From Thelonectria olida (Eukaryota > Ascomycota > Sordariomycetes > Hypocreales > Nectriaceae), in contig JAGPYM010000004.1 of the NCBI GenBank assembly GCA_020736575.1, positions 2,170,001-2,234,000 of the forward strand: a DNA stretch of 64,000 bases. Direction: 5' to 3'. Positions 34,001 to 45,904 of the stretch are shown here, in pieces. How positions within the stretch are numbered: position 1 is the first letter of the stretch; each line of letters starts with the position of its first letter. Made by a program: the position numbers and the translations under genes. Below the pieces are notes generated by a model, which saw only the letters and a program-made list of their open reading frames with translations, did no database searches and was not told where the DNA came from.

Positions 34001-36137
34001 GCGCTACGAGGTCATGATGGATTTAGTCTGGTGTCCTACAAGATGCTGTGTGTCTCGGACGACCCGACGTGGCGGCCTCTGGCTAACATGAGAGGCCGTA
34101 GATCGCGCATAGTTCCCAGGCGGCGGCAACGGCGCTGGATCACCAACCTCCTTACCTCCTCGATGCCTTCCTCAGTATTCTGCCCTATCCCTATTGCGTA
34201 CTTAGTTGGTCGTCCTCGTGTCCCACGAGGCAACGCCGCAGTTGCCTTGTGCTTTGAAAGAGCTGCGCAAGTGCACGGCGCCCAAGGAACGAGAGTCTAA
34301 GAGACCCGAGGAATGGGATTGAAGGCTAGGTCGATCTGGTGTCGGTGTGCACGGCACATCTAAAAGGCGGTGACTCTCTGATAGCATGCCGTGCGGTCCG
34401 GACTTAATCGACGCGATCATCATGGTGGGCTTGCACCTTGAGCCCTTTGAGTTCTCGTCGTTGGGTTTACTACTACCACAACGATCATTCCCTCACCGTA
34501 ACATCGGGTTGCATCTGGTGGCACGAGCATGTTGACCATGTTGACCATGGTTGATGGAGTACTCATGCTCCAGGAAGCTATGAAGCAAATAGTCTCACGA
34601 CAGGCATTGACCTGGAAGATCATTGTTGATGATAATGGTTACTCCCAGGCGTCCCGAGTTGGACCTACAGACCTACCAACGCCCCAATATGCCATTCAGG
34701 CATAATTTTCTAAGACAAGAACATGACATGTGAGTGCTGTAATGTTTTGACGAGAGGTGCGTGAAGGTAGCAGCTCTGGCCAGGGATGTGCCTATTCGCA
34801 GACCAAATATGTAAATTTGCGCCATCCTAAGTATTTGAAATAATTGGAATTAGTGGCTGAAGACTCTAAGATAGTTCTGGGCTGGTTTGACTCGGAAGCT
34901 GCCGTGATGCTTGATATTTTTGCCCACTGAACTTTGCTGAGCTTATTGATCTGGTCACTTGAGATGGAATGGGTATACGAATATAGTCGTGATATTTAGA
35001 TGCTGCCAACGTGCCTTTGATGTTGCACATGGTGGGGCCGCTGGAGTGACGGAATTTATGGAGGCGTGGATTGAAGTTGGATGGATGGCACGTACGGAAG
35101 AAACTACCGAGCACAGACGTCCTAACCAGTGATGAGCGTTTCGCATATTGGAATTGTTGACGTGATGGTGGTGAATCAGCACTGGATGAAATATTCTGTG
35201 TGGGGTAACCCGGAGTGGCGCGCGCGTCGAGTAGCTTGATGAGAATGAGTTGCAACACCAAAAAAACAACCTCGAAGCATCGCGGCTACCGTGCAGCATG
35301 TGCAGGAGCAGAGTCTTCGAGAAACAATGGCCTCTCTCTTCAGCGGCATCCAGATCGGGCCAAGGGGGCTAAGCCTCAAGCCACTCTGCATTTTCCATGG
35401 CGGTGATGTGGCCAAAGAGCCATCACGTGCACATGGCGTGCCCAGCACAGATTCTCATTGGACGATAACACTCTCCAGCCACATCACCATCGCGTGGCTT
35501 CCAGGAAGGAGGCCGAAAAATGGGACGCAACGCCCCCCCGATTAACACCCCAAGACCCCAAGCCCCCGAAGGCCCCAAACCCAACACCATCTGGTAGCCT
35601 GGTCACGCGCATTGCCCACTTCATCCGCAATCCTCGACAGCCTCAAAAGTCCTCATCCATCGAGGCCCGATCGCTTACCCGCACCCATATCCACCCGGCC
35701 ACCGTCTTGCCACTACTGGTTGCTGCTGTCTTTGTCGCCGTCGCCAGAGCATCCCTCGCGGCATCCAGCTTTGCTGCCGTCCTCAGCCACTCCTTCCCTC
35801 GCCCCAACGAGCCTTTACCGTCCGACTTCGTGGCGTGGCCATCTTCCGCCCATTTTCGCGCCGGCCGCCCTTTCTTGACCTTGGTTGTATGGCGCATTGA
35901 TAGACCGCGTTGCTCGACACGCTACCGGACACGTCGTGTCTCTGCACTGCGTCGTTTCCCACCCCCTCACCAAACCAGAACACCGCCGCGCCGTTCCTGC
36001 GCGCACCCCGATCAACCGTGGCGCTTACGATCCTGAGTCACAACGAACCCTCTGAGCTCTCCTTGCAGCAACATCTCGAACTGGCACCGGATCTGGCTGT
36101 GTATACGAACATCGCGGAGGGGGACCCCGAGCCTTCG
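31038..36137. other. 5.1-kb region without a credible gene
   Basis: This separates two divergent genes. Several open frames over 180 codons occur (31498-32211 minus; 32092-32874 and 35458-36036 plus). All are compositionally biased, lack motifs and cannot be extended by splicing to anything recognisable. The stretch just upstream of 36137 is C-rich and likely the PSY2 promoter and 5' UTR. It may hold non-coding transcripts or long UTRs. Confidence 0.45.
32251..32271. repeat. (CAG)7 trinucleotide tract
   Basis: Seven uninterrupted CAG units, flanked by GAG and CAC, in otherwise non-coding DNA. It would read poly-Gln in one plus-strand frame. Confidence 0.9.
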
Positions 36138-38947
36138 ATGATGGCACAACCCGTGCCTCATCAGTCCACCGACAAGAAGCGCGTCAAGGTCTACGAGCTC
36201 CGTAACAATGACTGGTTCGACCGAGGCACCGGCTTCTGTACCGCATCTTTCACCTTGGTATGTTTGAATCGCGTCATTTATGCGGCTTATCTCTCGTTGC
36301 GCCCGAACCGTGTCGCTAATCTATCACCATGATGTGCAGGTTGATGATGGCGGCCGGAAAGAACCCAAGGTCATCGTCGAGTCCGAGGACCAGCCTGAGC
36401 GACTACTCTTAGAGACCAAGATTCAAAGAGAGGATGGGTTTCAGAAGCAGCAAGGTATGTCGAGATCCTAACGCGTTTCCTCAAAATATCACATCTAACA
36501 TATTTGCTGCAGAAACGCTCATTGTCTGGCAAGAACCGGGAAGTGGTGTGGATATGGCCCTCAGTTTCCAAGAACCAGAGGGCTGCGCGATGATTTGGTT
36601 CGTCTCACCAGCTGCCAGGACTTGTAAAGGGATTCCTTCTAATTTGTTATAGGCGCTTCGTCAGTAGCGTTCAGCAGTCGTTCCATAACAACTTGGGTGG
36701 TGCCGACGACCTTTCCTCCGACGACCTCGCCATCGAAGTTCCTGCGAATATCGCTCTCCCCCCAGCGGAGCTCGGAAATCTTGCCGACATCGAGACGAAC
36801 ATGCGAATCATGAACTCGTCAGCCAACGGCCGAGATGCGCTCGCCAAGGCCATCATGGCCGAGGACTACATCGGTCGGCTCATTCCTTTGGTTGAGATGG
36901 CTGAAGACCTCGAAAGCCTTCCAGACCTGCATCGTTTATGCAACATCATGAAGACAATCATCCTTCTCAACGATACCTCGATCATCGAACACGCAGTATC
37001 GGACGAATGTGTGCTTGGAGTCGTCGGCGCGTTAGAATACGATCCTGATTTCCCGAGCCACAAGGCCAATCACCGCCATTATTTGGATAACAATGGTCGA
37101 TATAAGGAGGTGGTCCCGATTGAGGATGAGCAGACGAGGAGGAAAATTCACCAAACCTACCGCCTTCAGTACCTCAAGGACGTTGTTCTGGCCCGAATCC
37201 TTGACGACCCGACGTTTTCCGTCCTCAACTCCCTCATTTTCTTCAACCAGGTCGACATTGTTCAGCACCTCCAGGCTAATTCCGCATTCCTCAACGAGCT
37301 TTTTGGTATTTTCACGTCTCCATTGCCCGACCAGAGGCGGAAAAAGGAGGCAGTTTTGTTTATTCAGCAGTGCTGCGCGATTGCTAAGAACATACAGCCA
37401 CCGGCTCGCCAAACTCTGTACAACAACTTCATCGCTCATGGCTTGCTCCAGGTCATCCATTTTGGATTACGGCATGGCGATGTCGGCGTTCGAGTTGGAG
37501 GTACCGACATTTTGATTTCCATCATTGACCACGACCCCCAGATGATACGCCAGACGATGTATCGGCAAATGCACGAGAACCAGTCGCCCTTGACCGATTC
37601 CTTGATTGATCTTCTCCTGGTGGAGGTGGATCTTGGAGTCAAGTCTCAAATTTCGGAAGCCCTCAAGGTCCTTCTCGACCCAATACAAGCGCAGGGCCCG
37701 GATTCGTTTGTGAGGACGAATGGTGACCTTGCAAGCCGGCCTCGGCCACAACAGCCTATGGATACTCAACAGGACGTATTTCTGACTCGCTTTTACGAGC
37801 GATCGGCGCCAAGACTCTTCAAGCCGTTGCTTGATTTGGAAAAGAGAAAGGACATGAGGTTTTCTGCCCAGCAAGCTTCCATGTTCACGTATCTGATCGA
37901 GCTTCTTTGCTTTTTCATCCGACAACATAACCTGCGGTGCAAGTTTTTCGTGATGACCAACAACATTGCTCAAAGAATTGCTCAGCTTCTCGAGTGCCCC
38001 GAGAAGTACCTGAAGCTAGGTATATTTGAATCTCCCCCTCTGTGCAATACTTTCACTAACCGGCAACAGTTGCCATTCGATTCTTCAGATCGTTGATTGC
38101 ACTTCAGGATGAGTTTTACATTAAGCACTTAACTGAGAAGCAGGTCTTGGGTCCTATCCTCGATGTGCTGCAGGAGACCTTATCCCGAGATAATCTGCTG
38201 ACGTCCGCATCTCTCGAGTTCTTTGAGTACATCAAGAAAGAGAATCTAAAGGATTTGGTGAAGCATCTTGTTGCGAACTTCAGGGAACGCCTTATTAGCC
38301 TGAACGTACACACTTTCCGCGAAATAGTTCTTCGATACGACCAGACACAAGGTTACACATCCAACATGGAATACTTCTTGGAAGCTGAAGATGATTTGGG
38401 ACGAAAACCACCCGTCAACCCGCGACTTATGGAGCATATCACAGTCGATCAAGAGCAAGATGACTACTGGGGTGCAGAGGAGCCGGATGAGGATGAAGAA
38501 CATCAAGCCAAGGATGCTGAGAAGGCGCCCTCGACTAATGGCTCTGCCACATCCAAGCTTCTAGTGGACTATGCATCGGACGAAGAGGTTGACGAGAACC
38601 TCGATCCCCAGGCCTCGGTAGAAGTCCAGCACACCGAGGGAGGATCTGAGACGGTAGTACCTATCAGTGACGGAGGTATTGGCGCAGTGCCGCCCCCTGA
38701 GCGACTGTCAGAGAAACGTCGTCGTGAAGAGGACGAGGACGAAGACGAGCTGGGTAAGTTGATGCACAACAAGCGGCGCAACAGTAGTGCATCAGCTTCA
38801 TCTGGTGGCTCTCCAGCTCCTCACGGCACCCTCAGACGACGCAAGAGCTTCACGGCTGGCTCGGGTAATACTACCCCCAAGAAGATCGCCATTAGCCTCT
38901 CCCCGAGCATTCGGACAGGAGGTCCTGGATCTGAAGAGGACTCCTGA
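36138..38947 (+). CDS. PSY2: Protein phosphatase 4 regulatory subunit 3 (Psy2/SMEK)
   Basis: Five exons (36138-36257, 36340-36454, 36513-36597, 36653-38019, 38070-38947) give 854 residues. Introns are 82, 58, 55 and 50 nt, and the third uses a GTTCGT donor. An EVH1/PH-like domain occupies about residues 10-120 (VKVYELRNNDWFDRGTGFC; IVWQEPGSGVDMALSFQE). The SMEK domain follows (ADIETNMRIMNSSANGR; DPTFSVLNSLIFFNQVDIVQHL) and then armadillo-like helices to about 600. The tail is acidic and then basic (KRRREEDEDEDELGKLMHNKRR). Psy2 directs the PP4 catalytic subunit to substrates such as phosphorylated H2A and Rad53. Two adjacent ATGs (36138, 36141) could start it. Confidence 0.95.
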
Positions 38948-39949
38948 TCACACTTATCACACTTCTTTCGGCGACGGCGCAAAGGATACCGGATGCTTGA
39001 TTTGTTTTGGTTTATTACCCAGGTCTGAAGCAGCAACGGGGGCTTGATGAGGCTTCATACCTGGGACGGACTCATTTGGGAAGGGAGGATAAGGATGGAA
39101 AGCCACGGGGCTGGCGTTGCATTTGCTTCACTACGTGTTTTGTGTCAATGGTCATTGATCCTCCGTCTCTCATCCCCTGGAGATGTTGCTTCAATAGGGT
39201 CAAGGAGGATCAAGATCCATGACACGCGGTCTAATGGGTTGTCAGGACTAGAATTGGCCCTCTAGGTGATAGAGTCGTCGAGAACCGACGGCATGGCATG
39301 ACATGGCCCCATTCTGTGTTGATTCTTACCAAAGAGGATATGGGACGTTTTCACAAAGAGATTGGCAGGACAACGGCAAGGAAAGACGAAGGAGGTCGTC
39401 TGGAACGAGAGTCGGGAAGAAGCTCCGAACCCCTAAAAAAAAAAGGCTGCGGACCGCAAAACGGGGATGTTGCGGTCGGAGGAGGTTGGTCATTTTGTTG
39501 TACCATACATATACCTACCTATATCATGTTTGATCTTTCTCATTCCTCCACGCTCGAGGGGAGGCCAAGTCGAGCCCTAGAGATCCGGGCCGGTTGGAAC
39601 TGGGTCTAGAGGCCAGAATCTCCATGACGGAATGAATTGAAGACCGATTTTGGACCACGCACTGCTTCATGAATGTGTTGATGTATTAGTTCGTACACGA
39701 ATAGCATCCACCAGTAACCCTTAACCAACTACCTACCTACCTATGTGTTGTCATGCCCCGTAAAGCTACAACCGCTCCGATGATGAACTACTAAAGACGC
39801 TCATGTTTCATGTGTTCATTCCATTCATCTGTCTTCTTTCTACTCTATACCTTTTGCAATTAAGAACATGCGTGAATCATGATGGCATCAAAACCTCCCT
39901 TACCCGACCAACTCTAAAAAAAGAAGAAAGCTCAAACCAGACGCAACTT
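38948..39949. other. Convergent 3' intergenic region
   Basis: About 1 kb between the PSY2 and Afg2-like stop codons, with an A-run at about 39436-39446 and ACCTACCT repeats near 39730. No gene was seen. Confidence 0.4.
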
Positions 39950-42273
39950 TTAGATCTGACTGAACTGCTTAGACCACTTTTCATAACCAGCAATCATCTG
40001 CTTCGTAATATTTTTTGGCATGCCTTCCAAGGCGCCCACCAGATCAGCCATGGTTACCTCCGGTCTGGCACCGGCATCACCTCCCAGTTCTTCAAATCTG
40101 TCCTGGGCTCGAATGGCAGCCTCGTTGCAAACAGCCTTGAGCTCTGCACCCGAGTGGCCCTCGGCACGAATAGCGAGCTCGGAGAAGGAGACATCGTCAG
40201 CAAGGGGTAGGCCGCGCGTGTTGACGGCAAAGATGGTCTCTCGGGCGGCTTGGTCAGGCGGACCAACGTACATAACCTGGTCGAAGCGACCGGGGCGCAT
40301 GAGAGCTGGGTCGATAGCTTCAGGACGGTTCGTTGCGGCGAGGATGAAGACTCCCGTGAGAGTTTCGAAACCGTCCATCTCGGTAAGTAGGGTGGTGAGC
40401 ATGTTGACGGCCCCAGAGCCACGAGATGCACCACCGCCTGAACCGGTGCGCTGGCCGCCAATGGAGTCGATCTCGTCAAAGAATATGATGGATGGGGCGG
40501 CGGCGCGGGCGCGCTCGAAGAGGGTGCGAACGGCACGTTCTGTTTCACCAACATACATGTTAAGGAGCTCGGCGCCCTTGACAGCGAAGAAGTTGAAACC
40601 CGATTCAGTGGCCGTTGCTTGAGCGGAAAGCGTCTTGGAACAACCAGGAGGCCCGTAGAGGAGGATGCCCTTTCCAGGAGAGCGAAGGAATCTTTCGGGG
40701 TTCTGGATACTGAGAGTTAATAAGAGAAAAGGGGAAAGGGGGCGTGTATAGGAAGAGAGGATGGACTTACCTGGTTGTATCTGATCATACGGGTCAAGGC
40801 CTTCTTGAGAGATTGTTGTCCACCGATGTCTTGCCAGCGAATAGTTGGAGGATTCAGGTTAATGTCGTTCATGGCAGTTGGTTGAGTACTTCGCAGAGCT
40901 TTTTCTAGGTCGTCTTTGATTAGGAATTGCTCCTCGCCCGAGGTAGCATCGACACCAGCAGCTTCTAATCGTGCACCGAAAATGCGCATAGCGTTGTAAA
41001 ACAGCCTGCTGATGTCGTAGGGGTTGAAGGCGTGGGTTCTCTCGGCTACGTTGAGCAGGACGTGGTCTTTTTCTTCCACCTTGACAGGCGGGTCCATGTA
41101 CTTGAGAATCTCGAGACGCTCCTGTGTCCGAGGAATGGGGAGAGCGATGTTTTCCACAAATCGAGAGAGTTTCTGTAGCTTTGGAGGGACGTCGGTGAAG
41201 TAGTCGGAACAGGTAGCGATAACGACAACTTTAGGGAGGGCATTGTTCGCGGCGGCCAGCGTTGAGAGACTGTCAAGTTCCTCGCCAATGGCCTCAATGA
41301 CCGAGTCACGGTTGGAGCGATCTTTATTGATTAGACCGTCCAGCTCGTCGATGAGGACAATGCTCGGCTGCTGCCCCTGAGCAATCTTGAATGTCTCTCG
41401 GATAGCTGCCAGTTTGTCTGAAGGCTTGATCCAGTGTACACGGCCCCATTTAGTCTCTGCAATTCGCTGTAGAATAAACGTCTTTCCAGTTCCTCGACCA
41501 CCGTGGATCACAAGTCCGCATGATTGGCGTTCCTTTCTGGCGTAAAATGGACGGCAGAAGCCACGAAGGAAGCCGTTGATGGCCTCAACTTGAGCAAGCA
41601 TACCAGGAACACCAGTTAAGGCCAGATCACCACCGGGCTCGCCTACTGAAAGGCCGGCTTCCTCGCCTGGTTGGACGATACGGATGGATGATGAATCGAC
41701 TCTGAAACGGGCCACACTAGTAGCCTGAGAGTTGACAGATATGACCTGGAAGTTCCGGCGCAGCTTGTTGATGGCAACGCCTTCAAAGACCATGCCGGGG
41801 AAGATCAGTTCGGCTCGGTCAAGAGAGATGCTCAGAGTAGGCTCCCATACGATAGGATACTTGGCAGTCTTCTCCAACTCAGACTGCTCCCCCGACAGAT
41901 TCTCGACAACCACCTCTTCGACATCAGGCGTAGTGCCGGCAAGAGTAATACGAACCTGGTCGCCGAGTTTAAAGCCCGTGGCCTCCTGAAAGGCTCGAGT
42001 CATCATGACGACGTTGGGGCTCAGGTTCTTCTCGGGTAGAATCCATAGCGAGGCCTCGCGCTCGAGCTTCTCCAGTGGCGGATCCTGATCATTCTTTGGC
42101 TGACCGTTGGCGATTCGCTTGACGAGGCAGTGCTTTCCACTTTCAAGGGTTCCCGTCAGAGAGAGCAGCGAGTCCTTGCTCACGTAGAGACGAGCAGCGC
42201 CCAGCAGAGTCGCCTTCTCGAGGCTGGTGTTGGACAAAGGCCGAACTTTTGCGTCGAGGCCCGAAACGAGCAT
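39950..42273 (-). CDS. AFG2: AAA+ ATPase, Afg2/Drg1 (SPATA5)-like
   Basis: Exons 42273-40771 and 40702-39950 encode 751 residues; the 68-nt intron joins RYNQ|NPERFLRSPGKG. An N-domain resembling the Cdc48 fold occupies about residues 20-200. D1 has Walker A GGRGTGKT (258-265) and Walker B IVLIDELD (about 305-312). D2 has the Afg2-type Walker A GPPGCSKT (518-525), Walker B IIFFDEID and a normal RPGRFDQ arginine-finger box. Drg1 releases Rlp24 from pre-60S ribosomes. D1 is odd: the pore-loop KYxGE and the RPGRF box are not present. The frame stays open about 33 codons upstream of the chosen ATG without another ATG, so a spliced 5' extension is possible. Confidence 0.82.
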
Positions 42274-43000
42274 TTCGGCGGAGTTTCTGGGTCTTCCCAG
42301 AGTTAGTGCTTCGTCCTTGATCGAGTTTTCGTTGTTGCTCGTTCCGTTGATGAAGATCAGTTGTAGAAGTTGGATTTGCGCGGGGATGGTCGATTATTAG
42401 TGGGTTAAAACTTTTGTGCCTTCCACCCAAATGATATCTCGCAAGTCTCAGTGCGGCAAGTGCCACTGCCTCCCCCCATATGTCAAGGGAAGTAGGTACC
42501 TGGGTATAAGAGGTCAGATATGGGAAGCTTAATAGAAATACGAATTCTTGTCTAACGCGAAAATGAAATTCATAATATTTTGAGTTCAGTTAAGAGACGA
42601 GTTGCTGGATATTTTTTTTGAGAACTTATGATATTATGTATTTCTTGAGAACCAAGACTCTCTCTCCCCTCTGAGCCGTCCTTTCAGGATATTACTACAT
42701 GGAGGACATAACTTCTCAAAACTCATCTTGAATCATGAAGAATGAAACTAAGACTTGGCGTAAATTCGAATAATCTGAAAACGTTGATTCTTCCTTCCCC
42801 GATTCGCATTTCGCTCAAGACTGAAGACTCTTACATTCATGAGGTGGGTCACAGACCCGTCAACCATTAACTAATCATCGGGTCCATTCGGTCTAAAAAC
42901 ACCAAGCTCAAGCATCTCCAACATTTCCTACTACCCATTGAAAAAGCTTCCTACCCCAGCCGGCTTCCATGTCCACCTCCGTCTGCCCCCCGCCGCCTGC
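42274..43000. promoter_or_regulatory. Divergent upstream region, Afg2-like / RRM-like gene
   Basis: About 0.73 kb between divergent starts. It is AT-rich around 42530-42720. A missed 5' exon of the Afg2-like gene could lie here. Confidence 0.4.
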
Positions 43001-44196
43001 ATGATCCGCCAAACATGGTTTGTCCACGCCCAGGCGCCCCTTGCGCGACACCAGCTGTCTAGACGCCTCCTGTCCAGCTCTGCGAAACCCACCACCTGGC
43101 TGCCCAGACCCAACCCCAACGCCAAAGGCGGCCCCAAGAAATGGGAAATCCCCAGATCCCTCCCCCAGGCCGTGAAAGGCGCCGAACCGCTTGAAACCGA
43201 TGAGCCCAGGCCTCGCGCCACCTTCAATCGTCTTGCGCAATGGCGCTCGTCTCGTCTGCAGCGCACCGGCTTTCTTCTCCCGTCCGAGGACGACGGCCGC
43301 CGAGGCCTTGCTCGCCAATACGCCAAGAAAAACATGACCCAAGGACACATGCTCGTGGTCGAGGGCCTCAGCACCAATCTTCACGCCAGTGACTTTTCCC
43401 GCCTCGCCGCTCGCGACCTGTCCGACTGGCAATCCGCCATCAACGAAGGTACGTCGCATCTCACCACATGTCAACCTCCCAGCATCAAACTAACATTGTC
43501 CGTCCAGTCCATCAAGAACGCGACCCCTGGACCCTTGACCCCCTCGGCACATACCGCATCTCCTTCTCCTCCCAAGCCGCATCCACCGTCTACCGCTCCA
43601 AACTCGACCGCCTGTTCAAGGTTGCCCAGCACAAACTCCGCTCCACCAACGGCCTCTGGGTCAACACCCTCCCCGACAATCTGCGCAGCGCACACCTGGT
43701 CCCGGAAGACGAAGTCGAGCTCTTCACCATCGCCCCGGGCACTCTCACCGGCGCCCTGACCGTGCAAACCTCCCGCGTCAAGGGCGCGTGGCCTTGGCAG
43801 CGTCTCCTTGGCAGAGTGATCCGCCGCTCTGGCTTCGCCGTCGAGCCCGCTGTCGTCCTGGTGCACCTACACAACTGGCAGATGTCTTCGTCCGAACTAG
43901 AAGCCTTCATCCACGCCGACGGGGCGGCCCGTGACGAGCCCTGGGACATCAGCAAGCCGTACCCCTTGACCTCGACCCTCACGGATCTGAACCCCAAATC
44001 CACCCGCGGCAGCACCCGGGTCGCCCATGACGACAAAGCTTTTCGCTTGAAGCTGAAGAGTCGCCATGTATTGATATGTAAATCCCCCGATGTGGCCTGG
44101 CGCTTCATCCGGAGTTGGAATCAACGAACCATTGGAAGAGACCATGAAAGAAAGACTGCAAAGGCGATAGTGACGGCATCGTACATTGAGGTGTAA
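43001..44196 (+). CDS. Probable mitochondrial protein with RRM-like region
   Basis: Exons 43001-43448 and 43508-44196 join to 378 residues. The 59-nt intron (GTACGT...CAG) restores SAINE|VHQERDPWTL. The N-terminus, MIRQTWF...RHQLSRRLLSSSAK, looks like a mitochondrial presequence: basic, with Ser/Leu and no acidic residues for about 30 positions. Residues about 118-190 (MLVVEGLSTNLHASDF ... GTYRISFSSQAASTVY) resemble an RRM-type beta-alpha-beta fold, including the spacing of GLS and ISF segments. I do not recognise the named family. The start is the first ATG. A role in mitochondrial RNA or translation is inference. Confidence 0.7.
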
Positions 44197-44843
44197 CAAC
44201 GCAGCCAGATGAATAGCGAATCAAATGTATGTATAATATAATGAGTAAAATAAAACCGTCTCCTCCATGCATGCCTGGTTTCCTCTCTCTCGGGATGACC
44301 CTATTCCTGAGCCAGCTGCCTTTGCTGCCTCTCCATGACCCCAATGCTGTTCCACCATGCCCCAGATTCGCCTCTGCTGTGGACCTTCCCATGGTGGTAT
44401 CAAGACTCTCCTCATCGAAGCCGCAGTAAAACAATAAAACAGACACACAATGGTAGCAACGTATATTAGACCCAGATCAAAAACCGAAACTCCAGACCAT
44501 ATTTGCTCTCTAAGGGGTTGAGGGAAGGCCGGCCGGGCGAATAGACATGACCCTAGCCTCCCTGGTGTGGTTGCGTCTCCTTCTTCCTTGTGGCTCAGAT
44601 GCCGCGCTCTCAAGCCTCTCTTGTCCTCGGTCAATTGTCCAGACAAATCCTCACTCTCCTCAACTCTGCCTGTCCAGCTTCTCATTCAGCTCTCTTCCCT
44701 TCTCTCACTTCTCTCAACTTCGGGGGTCTTCGCAGACAAAATTTCTGATGCATGCGACGTGTCAAGGTTGCTAAAGTGCGTAAAACATAAAAAAGAGCGA
44801 GGGAGTAATATCGCATGCGAACTGCTTATTCTCAGGTGAATGT
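44197..44843. other. Convergent 3' intergenic region
   Basis: About 0.65 kb between converging genes. It is pyrimidine-rich near 44560-44720. No gene was seen. Confidence 0.4.
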
Positions 44844-45904
44844 TTAGCAGCACTTGCTACCGCCGCCTTCGCTCTTGTCGCCCACGTTGACGCCGCTTGC
44901 CGAGGGTTGATCGTTCTTGGAGTTGTCGATGAGGCGCTTCTTGATATCGGCGGCGAGGCTGTAAAAAGCCTTGTCGATGTTGATGTTGCTCTTGGCAGAG
45001 ACCTCGAGGAAGGGAATGCCCAGCTCGTCGGCAAGGGCCTGACCTTGTTCGGTTGAGACAACGCGCTTCTCCTCCCAGTCGCACTTGTTACCAATCAAAA
45101 TCTTGTTAACACCCTCAGTAGCGTGCTGCTCGACGTTTGCGAACCAAGTGCGGATGTCTATGAAATGGTACTATGTCAGCATTCCTCAAGTTTAGGTCAT
45201 TGCATAGTTTGTTAGGGTAGGAAATGTTGGGGAGGAAGTTGAGGCGCAGGGCGGCGAAAATGACGGTGATGACGAGGGACGACGGCGGAGTCCTCGCTGG
45301 ACTAGAAATCCGACACCGAGGGACCCGAAAGATATTGGGCTCATAGCAGCTAGCAGGAGGTAAACGTACTGTTGAAAGATCGCTCGTCGGTGACGTCGTA
45401 CACGAGGAGAATGCCCATAGCACCACGGTAGTAGGCGGTGGTGATGGTTCGGAAGCGCTCTTGGCCGGCGGTATCCCAGATCTGCAGCTTGACGCGCTTT
45501 CCATCGAGCTCAATCGTCCTGATCTTGAAGTCGATTCCGATGGTGGTAATGAAGGATGGGGTAAATGAGTCTTCGCTGAAGCGCAGCAGACAGCACGACT
45601 TGCCGACGCCGGAGTCGCCTATCAGGAGCAGCTTGATCTATCATGATGGGATCGAGTTAGCGTGATCGAGTTCAAGGACTTGGTGGCGGGTAACGAGTCG
45701 AGCGGCATTCGAGTGGACATCTCGCGATGTGTTCTTCTGCACAGATCGCCCTGCTTTGAGGCTCTATAATGCGATGGGAACACGCCAGACGCAAGACACA
45801 GGACACAGGACACAGGACGCAGCAGCAGGGGGCGGGCAAGGCGGGAAAGCGGGCGGTGGGGGGAGTTATCGTACCAGGAAGTCATAGTTGCGATTACTAG
45901 ACAT
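44844..45904 (-). CDS. SEC4: Rab GTPase, Sec4/Rab8 family
   Basis: Exons 45904-45875, 45637-45370 and 45157-44844 encode 203 residues. Introns are long for this window (237 and 212 nt). The G motifs are all present: GDSGVGKS (P-loop), TTIGIDF (switch I), WDTAGQE (switch II), NKCD and VSAK. The C-terminus ends GGGSKCC for double geranylgeranylation. The effector segment [10 protein letters not shown] and SFNNIRTWF favour Sec4/Rab8 over Ypt1. It would act on secretory vesicles for exocytosis at the hyphal tip. The first coding exon is 10 codons, as is common in fungal Rab genes. Confidence 0.94.

Noticed and set aside
35458..36036. 192-codon plus-strand frame upstream of PSY2
   Set aside because: Lies in the C-rich PSY2 promoter/5' UTR; Pro/Arg/Ser bias from base composition.
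40020..40622. 200-codon plus-strand frame
   Set aside because: Antisense shadow of the conserved D2 AAA domain.
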